From Pseudomonas viciae (GTDB lineage: Bacteria > Pseudomonadota > Gammaproteobacteria > Pseudomonadales > Pseudomonadaceae), in contig NZ_CP035088.1 of NCBI RefSeq assembly GCF_004786035.1, positions 6,285,001 through 6,349,000 of the forward strand: DNA of 64,000 bases, given 5' to 3'. The notes beneath the pieces were generated by a model. The model was not told the DNA's origin, made no database searches, and worked only from the letters and a program-made list of their open reading frames with translations. The translations under genes and the position numbers were made by a program. Each line of letters opens with the position of its first letter. Positions within the stretch are counted from its first letter, which is position 1. Shown here one piece after another: positions 57,930 to 64,000 of the stretch.

Positions 57930-57978
57930 GAAAAAGTGCTCCAGTTATTCTTCTTAGCCACAGTTCAGTAGCCGACTC

Positions 57979-58013
57979 TCTGGCAACTTGAACAGGCGGT
58001 AGTCTGGCAAGTT
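57979..58013. promoter_or_regulatory. Repeat pair upstream of spuD
   Basis: TCTGGCAA occurs at 57979-57986 and 58003-58010. The same stretch carries the inverted pair AACTTG (57985-57990) and CAAGTT (58008-58013). The region lies 50-85 bp before the spuD start, suitable for a regulator controlling spuD separately from spuABC. Confidence 0.3.
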
Positions 58014-58096
58014 ACAGGGCAGGCTTTCAACACAAGCCCGGCCTTTTGTTCTCACCGGGCGAGGCCCTTGCAGGCACCTCGCTCAGAGCCTAGCAC

Positions 58097-59461
58097 TTAG
58101 CCTTGCAACGCACTGAGCGTCAGGTCCAGGCATTGCCGCGCCTTGGTCACCAACTCATCGATCTCGGCCTTGCTGATCACCAGCGGCGGCGCAATGATCA
58201 TGGTGTCGCCCACCGCGCGCATGATCAGCCCGTTATCGAAACAGAACTGCCGGCAGATCATGCCCACACCCTTGCCTTCATAGCGCTTGCGCGTGGCTTT
58301 GTCCTGAACCAGCTCGATTGCCCCCAGCAAACCGACTCCGCGCACTTCACCCACCAGCGGATGATCGTTCAGTTCCCGCAAACGCTTCTGCAAATAGGGT
58401 GCCGTTTCCCCATGGACACGCTCGATGATCTTTTCGTCGCGCAGGATACGGATGTTTTCCAGGGCCACCGCCGCGGCCACCGGGTGACCGGAATAGGTAA
58501 ACCCGTGGTTGAAATCGCCGCCTTCGTTAAGCACCTCGACCACGTCGTCACGCACAATCAGGCCACCCATTGGGATGTAGCCGGAGGTCAGGCCCTTGGC
58601 AATGGTCATCATGTGCGGTTTCAACCCGTAGTGATCGGTACCGAACCACTCACCGGTACGACCGAAACCACAGATCACCTCGTCGGCCACGAACAGGATG
58701 TCGTACTTGGCGAGGATTTCCTTCATGCGCGGCCAGTAGCTGTCCGGCGGTACGATCACGCCGCCGGCACCCTGGATCGGCTCGGCGATGAAGGCGCCGA
58801 CGTTGTCCACGCCGATCTCCAGGATCTTTTCTTCCAGTTGATTGGCCGCCCAGACGCCGAACTCTTCAGGGCTCATGTCGCCGCCTTCGCCGAACCAGTA
58901 CGGCTGGGCGATGTGGACAATACCAGGGATCGGCAAGTCGCCTTGTTCATGCATGTAGGTCATGCCGCCCAGGCTGGCGCCGGCCACGGTCGAACCGTGG
59001 TAGCCGTTCTTGCGGCTGATGATGACTTTCTTGTTCGGCTGGCCCTTGATCGCCCAATAGTGACGGACCATACGCAGCATGGTGTCGTTGCCTTCGGAGC
59101 CGGAGCCGGTGAAGAACACATGGTTCATGCCTTCAGGGGCGATGTCGGCGATGGCTTTGGACAGTTCCAGCACTGGCGGGTGGGCAGTCTGGAAGAACAG
59201 GTTGTAATAAGGCAGCTCGCGCATCTGCCGGCTGGCGGCGTCGGCCAGTTCATCGCGGCCGTAACCGACCGCCACGCACCAGAGGCCGGCCATGCCATCA
59301 AGGATCTTATTACCTTCACTGTCCCAGAGGTACACACCCTTGGCGTGGGTGATGATACGCGGGCCTTTCTCTTTGAGCTGTTTGAAGTCGCTGAACGGCG
59401 CCAGGTGATGATCGTTGCTCAGGGCTTGCCATTCACGGGTCTGCGGGTTGTTGCGGGTCAT
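58097..59461 (-). CDS. spuC: Polyamine:pyruvate aminotransferase SpuC
   Basis: The 454-residue class III omega-aminotransferase has the PLP lysine Lys289 in TIAKGLTSGY, the DEVICGFGRTG motif at 260-270, and the phosphate-binding GSGSEGNDTM. In Pseudomonas it transaminates putrescine, cadaverine and spermidine with pyruvate. The start at 59461 (MTRNNPQTREWQAL) follows AGGAGAA. It sits between spuB and spuD in the spu operon. Confidence 0.93.
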   Translation of the reverse strand: MTRNNPQTREWQALSNDHHLAPFSDFKQLKEKGPRIITHAKGVYLWDSEGNKILDGMAGLWCVAVGYGRDELADAASRQMRELPYYNLFFQTAHPPVLELSKAIADIAPEGMNHVFFTGSGSEGNDTMLRMVRHYWAIKGQPNKKVIISRKNGYHGSTVAGASLGGMTYMHEQGDLPIPGIVHIAQPYWFGEGGDMSPEEFGVWAANQLEEKILEIGVDNVGAFIAEPIQGAGGVIVPPDSYWPRMKEILAKYDILFVADEVICGFGRTGEWFGTDHYGLKPHMMTIAKGLTSGYIPMGGLIVRDDVVEVLNEGGDFNHGFTYSGHPVAAAVALENIRILRDEKIIERVHGETAPYLQKRLRELNDHPLVGEVRGVGLLGAIELVQDKATRKRYEGKGVGMICRQFCFDNGLIMRAVGDTMIIAPPLVISKAEIDELVTKARQCLDLTLSALQG

Positions 59462-59520
59462 GCGAATTCTCCTTTCATATCGGTGGGGGCGAGGCTGCCT
59501 GAAGCAGCCCGCCCAGCGCT

Positions 59521-60879
59521 TCAGACGGCAAAGAGCAGGAATTCCCGCTCCCACGAACTGATCACGCGCTTGAAGTTTTCATGCTCGGCCCGCTTGACCG
59601 CGACGTAGCCTGTGATGAATTTCTTGCCCAGGTATTTCTCGATGGTGGTGCTGTTTTCCATGCGTTCCAGGGCGTCTTCGATGGTCAGCGGCAAACGCAG
59701 GTTGCGGCGTTCGTAGCCTCGGCCCACCACCGGCGCGCTCGGGTTGATGCCTTCGACCATGCCGATGAAGCCACACAGCAGGCTGGCGGCAATCGCCAGG
59801 TACGGGTTGGCGTCGGCGCCTGGCAAGCGGTTTTCCACCCGACGGTTCTGCGGCCCGGCATCCGGTACCCGCAGGCCCACGGTGCGGTTCTCTTCGCCCC
59901 ACTCCACGTTCACCGGTGCCGAGGTGTCCGGCAGGAAGCGGCGGAACGAGTTGACGTTGGGGGCGAACAGCGGCAACAGCTCGGGGATGAATTTCTGCAG
60001 GCCACCGATGTGGTGCAGGAACAGCTCGCTCATGGTCCCGTCTTCATTGGAGAAGACGTTCTTGCCGGTTTCCTTGTCGATGATGCTCTGGTGCAGGTGC
60101 ATCGCGCTGCCCGGCTCGCCGGTCATGGGCTTGGCCATGAAGGTGGCGGCCACGTCATGCTTGAGCGCCGCCTCGCGCATGGTGCGCTTGAACACCAGGA
60201 TCTGGTCGGCCAGGGACAGGGCATCGCCGTGACGGAAGTTGATTTCCATCTGCGCCGTGCCGTCCTCGTGGATCAGGGTGTCGAGGTCCAGCTCCTGCAA
60301 TTCGCACCAGTCATAGACGTCTTCGAACAGCGGGTCGAATTCGTTGGCCGCTTCAATCGAGAAAGACTGGCGACCGGTTTCCGGGCGACCGGAGCGGCCA
60401 ACGGGCGGCTGCAGCGGGAAATCGGGGTCGTCGCTGCGCTTGGTCAGGTAGAACTCCATTTCCGGCGCGACGATCGGCTGCCAACCCTTGTCGGCATAGA
60501 GCTTGAGCACCTTCTTGAGCACGTTGCGCGGCGACAGCTCGATGGGGTTGCCCTGCTTGTCGTAGGCGTCGTGGATAACCTGGGCGGTGGGCTCGATGGC
60601 CCAGGGCACAAGGAACACTGCGTTCTCGTCCGGGCGACAGATCATGTCGATGTCGGCTGGGTCGAGCAGTTCGTAATAGATGTCGTCTTCGACATAGTCG
60701 CCGGTAACGGTCTGGAGCAGAACGCTCTCGGGCAGGCGCATGCCTTTTTCAGCAATGAACTTGTTGGTCGGCGAGATCTTGCCCCGGGTGATACCGGTCA
60801 GGTCGCCAATCATGCATTCGACTTCTGTGATCTTATGGTCTTTCAACCAATCGGTGAGCTGGTCGAGGTTGTTACTCAT
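59521..60879 (-). CDS. spuB: Gamma-glutamylpolyamine synthetase SpuB
   Basis: The 452-residue protein is of the glutamine-synthetase-like class but divergent. The ATP and metal motifs are visible: EMEFYL for the first metal site, MHLHQS (a variant of the GS histidine motif) and ENRLPGADANPYLAIAASL. The enzyme ligates glutamate to polyamines, starting the gamma-glutamyl route. It is paralogous to SpuI, which diverges from spuA. It is preceded by spuA after 40 bp. Confidence 0.92.
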   Translation of the reverse strand: MSNNLDQLTDWLKDHKITEVECMIGDLTGITRGKISPTNKFIAEKGMRLPESVLLQTVTGDYVEDDIYYELLDPADIDMICRPDENAVFLVPWAIEPTAQVIHDAYDKQGNPIELSPRNVLKKVLKLYADKGWQPIVAPEMEFYLTKRSDDPDFPLQPPVGRSGRPETGRQSFSIEAANEFDPLFEDVYDWCELQELDLDTLIHEDGTAQMEINFRHGDALSLADQILVFKRTMREAALKHDVAATFMAKPMTGEPGSAMHLHQSIIDKETGKNVFSNEDGTMSELFLHHIGGLQKFIPELLPLFAPNVNSFRRFLPDTSAPVNVEWGEENRTVGLRVPDAGPQNRRVENRLPGADANPYLAIAASLLCGFIGMVEGINPSAPVVGRGYERRNLRLPLTIEDALERMENSTTIEKYLGKKFITGYVAVKRAEHENFKRVISSWEREFLLFAV

Positions 60880-60919
60880 AAATGCCTCTAGGCGTGAGTT
60901 TCCTGGCTGCTATTAGTAG

Positions 60920-61696
60920 TCAGGCGTTGTTTGACGCATCGGCGTCGCGTTGTGTTGCCCTTGCACGGCAGGCATCGCCAAATGCCTGGAAAATCGCAAG
61001 GTAGTACGGATTCGAGCTTACCTCCCATTCAGGGTGCCACTGCACACCTAAAGCAAAAGCCTTGCCTTGTGTCACTGAGACCGCCTCGATCAGGCCATCC
61101 GGCGCCATCGCTTCGGCCCGCAGACCGGGGGCCAGGCGCTCGATGCCCTGGCTGTGGATCGAGTTGACTTCAATCACCGGCGGCAGGCCCAGGCCGGCGA
61201 GGACGCCGCCAGGCTGGATATGCATGGCGTGGGCCGGGCCGTACTGAATATCTACCGATTGTGTGTCGTCTTCACGATGGTCGATGAAGGTTCCGACCTC
61301 ATGAACTTTTTGGTGAAGGCTGCCGCCAAAGGCTACGTTCATTTCCTGGAAGCCACGGCAGATGCCCAGCACCGGGACCCCCGCATCGACTGCGGCGCGG
61401 ATCAGCGGCAGGGTGGTGGCATCCCGTGCAGGATCATGAGCAGTGCCCGACGCGCTGGCGGGGCCCTGATAATGAAAAGGTTCTACATTAGAAGGAGAGC
61501 CGGTAAAAAGAATGCCGTCCAGGCTGTCCAGAATATCGGACGGAGCGAATAAATCCGCCAGGGACGGGATCAGCACTGGCAAGCCCTTGGCGGCTGTCGC
61601 GACAGCCCGGGAATATTTATCGCCACTGATGTGATACGCATGCAGACCGATCTGCTTGGAGCAGGTGGTGACGCCGATTAACGGCAGGCGAGACAT
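60920..61696 (-). CDS. spuA: Gamma-glutamyl-polyamine/GABA hydrolase SpuA (class I GATase)
   Basis: The 258-residue class I glutamine-amidotransferase-like hydrolase has Cys113 in GICRGFQEMN and His221/Glu223 in VQWHPEWE. It resembles PuuD, which removes the glutamyl group from gamma-glutamyl-GABA. It leads the minus-strand spu genes and diverges from spuI across 278 bp of repeat-rich DNA. A start at 61696 (MSRLPLIGVTTC) is the conserved one. Confidence 0.92.
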   Translation of the reverse strand: MSRLPLIGVTTCSKQIGLHAYHISGDKYSRAVATAAKGLPVLIPSLADLFAPSDILDSLDGILFTGSPSNVEPFHYQGPASASGTAHDPARDATTLPLIRAAVDAGVPVLGICRGFQEMNVAFGGSLHQKVHEVGTFIDHREDDTQSVDIQYGPAHAMHIQPGGVLAGLGLPPVIEVNSIHSQGIERLAPGLRAEAMAPDGLIEAVSVTQGKAFALGVQWHPEWEVSSNPYYLAIFQAFGDACRARATQRDADASNNA

Positions 61697-61752
61697 GAAG
61701 CACCCCGGTATTATTGCTGTTATGGGTTTGAATCGAGCTTAGCCTTGTTCAT

Positions 61753-61787
61753 TTTTTTACACAACACCCCCGTAAAAAATACAACAC
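61753..61787. promoter_or_regulatory. Dyad with direct repeats upstream of spuA
   Basis: TTTTTTAC (61753-61760) and GTAAAAAA (61772-61779) form an inverted repeat, and ACAACAC occurs at 61761-61767 and 61781-61787, one spacing of 20 bp. It lies about 60-90 bp before spuA and is well placed for a transcriptional regulator. Confidence 0.4.
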
Positions 61788-61848
61788 GGCCCGCTCAAGC
61801 CTGCGGGCGCCAAGCCCGGCAAAGGGAAAAAAACGCCCTAAATTGCCT

Positions 61849-61873
61849 CAAAAAAGCTCCGCAGGTGCTTTTT
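61849..61873. promoter_or_regulatory. Dyad upstream of spuI
   Basis: AAAAAAGC (61849-61856) and GCTTTTTT (61866-61873) are perfect inverse arms around 9 bp. It lies about 100 bp before spuI. It could be an operator or, on the plus strand, a weak terminator-like hairpin with a T run inside its own stem. Confidence 0.4.
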
Positions 61874-61974
61874 TAGGGCAAAAAAGGCCCTGCTTGACTT
61901 CGGCATGCCGTTCGGGTTGACTGGCTTTCGAAGAGATCAATGATTGATATTTTTAACAACAAAGGTGTTGCATC

Positions 61975-63351
61975 ATGTCGGTACCCCCGCGTGCCGTTCA
62001 GCTTAACGAAGCGAACGCGTTCCTTAAGGAACATCCTGAGGTTCTGTACGTTGACCTTCTGATTGCGGATATGAATGGTGTGGTGCGCGGCAAGCGCATC
62101 GAACGCACCAGCCTCCACAAGGTTTACGAGAAAGGCATCAACCTGCCGGCCTCTCTATTTGCTCTGGATATCAATGGCTCTACGGTGGAAAGCACCGGCC
62201 TGGGCCTGGACATCGGCGACGCTGACCGAATCTGTTATCCAATCCCTGACACCCTGTGCAATGAGCCCTGGCAGAAGCGTCCTACCGCACAACTGTTGAT
62301 GACCATGCACGAACTGGAAGGCGAGCCTTTCTTCGCCGACCCTCGTGAAGTCCTGCGCCAGGTCGTGACCAAGTTCGATGAACTGGGCCTGACCATCTGC
62401 GCCGCATTCGAGCTGGAGTTCTACCTGATCGACCAGGAGAACGTGAATGGACGCCCACAACCGCCCCGCTCACCGATCTCCGGCAAACGCCCACACTCGA
62501 CACAGGTCTACCTGATCGACGACCTCGACGAATATGTCGATTGCCTCCAGGACATTCTGGAAGGGGCCAAGGAGCAAGGCATTCCCGCCGACGCCATCGT
62601 CAAGGAAAGTGCCCCGGCGCAGTTCGAAGTGAACCTGCACCACGTGGCCGACCCGATCAAGGCCTGCGACTACGCGGTACTGCTCAAGCGCCTGATCAAG
62701 AACATCGCCTACGACCATGAAATGGACACCACCTTCATGGCCAAGCCGTATCCAGGCCAGGCGGGCAACGGTCTGCACGTCCACATTTCGATTCTGGACA
62801 AGGATGGCAAGAATATTTTTGCCAGCGAGGATCCCGAGCAGAACGCCGCACTGCGTCACGCGATCGGCGGTGTGCTCGAGACCCTACCGGCGCAGATGGC
62901 TTTCCTCTGCCCGAACGTCAACTCCTACCGTCGTTTCGGCGCACAGTTCTATGTGCCGAACTCGCCGACCTGGGGCTTGGACAACCGCACCGTAGCCCTG
63001 CGCGTGCCCACCGGCTCCGCCGATGCCGTGCGCCTGGAACACCGTGTTGCCGGTGCCGATGCCAACCCGTATCTGCTGATGGCGGCAGTATTGGCAGGCG
63101 TGCACCATGGCCTGGTCAACAAGATCGAGCCCGGTGCGCCGGTGGAAGGCAACAGCTACGAGCAGAACGAGCAAAGCCTGCCGAACAACCTGCGCGATGC
63201 CCTGCGCGAACTGGACGACAGCGAAGTCATGGCCAAGTACATCGATCCGAAATACATCGATATCTTCGTGGCCTGCAAGGAAAGTGAGCTGGAGGAGTTC
63301 GAACACTCCATCTCCGACCTCGAGTACAACTGGTACCTGCATACCGTGTAA
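61975..63351 (+). CDS. spuI: Gamma-glutamylpolyamine synthetase SpuI
   Basis: The 458-residue GS-like protein is related to SpuB and to PuuA. It has YVDLLIADMNGVVRGKRIERTS, ELEFYLIDQENV, NGLHVHISILDKDG and EHRVAGADANPYLLMAAVLAG. Synthetases of this group attach glutamate to putrescine or other polyamines. It is divergent from spuA and has its own terminator. The spacing to the promoter region suggests independent regulation from the spuABC strand. Confidence 0.92.
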   Translation: MSVPPRAVQLNEANAFLKEHPEVLYVDLLIADMNGVVRGKRIERTSLHKVYEKGINLPASLFALDINGSTVESTGLGLDIGDADRICYPIPDTLCNEPWQKRPTAQLLMTMHELEGEPFFADPREVLRQVVTKFDELGLTICAAFELEFYLIDQENVNGRPQPPRSPISGKRPHSTQVYLIDDLDEYVDCLQDILEGAKEQGIPADAIVKESAPAQFEVNLHHVADPIKACDYAVLLKRLIKNIAYDHEMDTTFMAKPYPGQAGNGLHVHISILDKDGKNIFASEDPEQNAALRHAIGGVLETLPAQMAFLCPNVNSYRRFGAQFYVPNSPTWGLDNRTVALRVPTGSADAVRLEHRVAGADANPYLLMAAVLAGVHHGLVNKIEPGAPVEGNSYEQNEQSLPNNLRDALRELDDSEVMAKYIDPKYIDIFVACKESELEEFEHSISDLEYNWYLHTV

Positions 63352-63370
63352 GCGGTGGCTGTAAAGAAAA

Positions 63371-63404
63371 ACGCCGCGGCCCTTAAGGGCTGCGGCGTTT
63401 TTTT
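63371..63404 (+). terminator. Rho-independent terminator of spuI
   Basis: ACGCCGCGGCCC and GGGCTGCGGCGT form a 12-bp stem with one G-T pair and a TTAA loop, followed by seven T residues. Confidence 0.93.
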
Positions 63405-63423
63405 ATGGATGCTCACCAACATT

Positions 63424-63553
63424 GTGGCGAGGGAGCTTGCTCCCGCCGGGCTGCGCAGCAGCCCCAAAAATGCGAAAGCGGTCAACCTGAAACACTGCAG
63501 TGGCTGATTTCAGGGCCGCTTCGCAGCCCAGCGGGAGCAAGCTCCCTCGCCAC
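63424..63553. repeat. Inverted pair of GGCGAGGGAGC repeats
   Basis: GTGGCGAGGGAGCTTGCTCC-type elements at 63424-63446 and 63531-63553 are inverse copies. The same family is single at 37447-37469. Together with the spuI terminator they fill most of the 284-bp gap before the last gene. Confidence 0.85.
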
Positions 63554-63582
63554 AGGAGTTCCTTTGCTCCCAAGTGCAGGTA

Positions 63583-63610
63583 TGGACCATCCGCCGGCTC
63601 TGCGTACAAT
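63583..63610 (+). promoter_or_regulatory. Putative promoter of the terminal TetR gene
   Basis: TGGACC (63583-63588) and TACAAT (63605-63610) are 16 bp apart and lie 25 bp before the ATG at 63636. The -10 matches consensus at five of six positions, the -35 at four. Confidence 0.4.
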
Positions 63611-63635
63611 GCCCGGCAGCCCCCAGGAGACACTC

Positions 63636-64000
63636 ATGACGCGCATCGCCACCCCTCGCAAACCCCGCGCACGCAGCCAGGCCCGGATCGACAGCATTCT
63701 CGATGCCGCCCGTACGCTGCTTGCCGCCGAAGGTGTGGCGAGCTTGTCGATCTACAGTGTCGCCGAGCGCGCCGGGATCCCGCCCTCCTCCGTCTACCAC
63801 TTCTTCGCCAGCGTCCCGGCGCTGCTTGAAGCGTTGACCGCTGACGTCCACGCGGCCTTCCGCGCCTGCCTGCAGGCGCCCATTGACCATCAAGCGCTGA
63901 ACCACTGGCACGACCTGTCGCGGCTGGTGGAGCAGCGCATGCTCACCATCTACAGCCAGGACGCCGCCGCCCGCCAATTGATCCTGGCCCAACACGGCCT
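63636..64000 (+). CDS. TetR-family regulator (N-terminal part; runs off the window)
   Basis: An open frame from the ATG at 63636 to the window end encodes at least 121 residues. It starts MTRIATPRKPRARSQARID and contains a TetR helix-turn-helix (SIYSVAERAGIPPSSVYHFF, about residues 38-57). The AGGAG site 8 bp upstream supports the start. Its position beside the spu block recalls the polyamine- and agmatine-responsive TetR genes near spuI in P. aeruginosa, but identity cannot be fixed from the partial sequence. Confidence 0.8.
   Translation, partial: MTRIATPRKPRARSQARIDSILDAARTLLAAEGVASLSIYSVAERAGIPPSSVYHFFASVPALLEALTADVHAAFRACLQAPIDHQALNHWHDLSRLVEQRMLTIYSQDAAARQLILAQHG

Noticed and set aside
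61849..61873. Treating the AAAAAAGC/GCTTTTTT dyad as a terminator
   Set aside because: No gene ends just upstream on the plus strand and the T run is part of the stem; an operator is more plausible.

Overview
The window is chromosomal DNA of a fluorescent-group Pseudomonas. The evidence is high-GC coding sequence, protein sequences very close to Pseudomonas PilT, RpoH, FtsY, MetX and the Spu/Lao systems, a gene order that follows the P. aeruginosa blocks PA0395-PA0350 and PA0296-PA0305, and about twenty REP-type palindromes in the intergenic gaps. There are no rRNA or tRNA genes, no insertion sequences, no prophage and no CRISPR array.

Region 1 (1-17 kb) is mostly core housekeeping. It starts with a duplicated-TM2 membrane protein and an NlpC/P60 endopeptidase. 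Next comes pilT, divergent from yggS-proC-yggT, then the chain metX-metW-DUF4426-rdgB-hemW-DUF3392. On the opposite strand lie thiS-thiG-trmB and a DUF423 gene, with mtgA divergent. rpoH follows, and then ftsY-ftsE-ftsX with overlapping stop/start codons.

Region 2 (17-30 kb) has a catalytic/non-catalytic pair of M16 peptidase genes, rsmD, a YheT-type hydrolase and a sulfurtransferase. Then comes the long-chain alcohol oxidation locus laoR / laoC-laoB-laoA, with a REP pair inserted between laoB and laoA. coaD, a 2[4Fe-4S] ferredoxin, a small hypothetical gene, mutM and an HDOD gene follow.

Region 3 (30.4-37.4 kb) is the most unusual part. Between rlmI and ilvD sits a compact four-gene unit: a 24-codon ORF with its own promoter and strong ribosome binding site, a GC-rich palindrome, a SagB-type flavin dehydrogenase, an AurF-like diiron oxygenase with a complete ligand set, and an MFS exporter. 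The last three are translationally coupled. The start of the unit is AT-rich and uses codons rare in the neighbourhood. It looks like an acquired biosynthetic cluster, plausibly peptide-derived, that I cannot match to a described system.

Region 4 (37.4-52.3 kb) holds pchP, a cystine transporter, folA, a DUF2868/GTPase membrane pair, a DUF523 gene with a 2OG oxygenase gene, a DUF2059 gene, a lysophospholipase-like hydrolase, a DUF6436 gene, the Ntn-hydrolase hacB, a CMD-family protein, a GlxA-type regulator and an HD-domain hydrolase.

Region 5 (52.5-63.4 kb) is the complete polyamine locus. spuA, spuB, spuC, spuD, spuE, spuF, spuG and spuH run on the minus strand and the second gamma-glutamylpolyamine synthetase gene spuI diverges from spuA. 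The transporter SpuDEFGH brings in putrescine and spermidine. SpuC transaminates, SpuB and SpuI gamma-glutamylate, and SpuA removes the glutamyl group. The window ends inside a TetR-family regulator gene.
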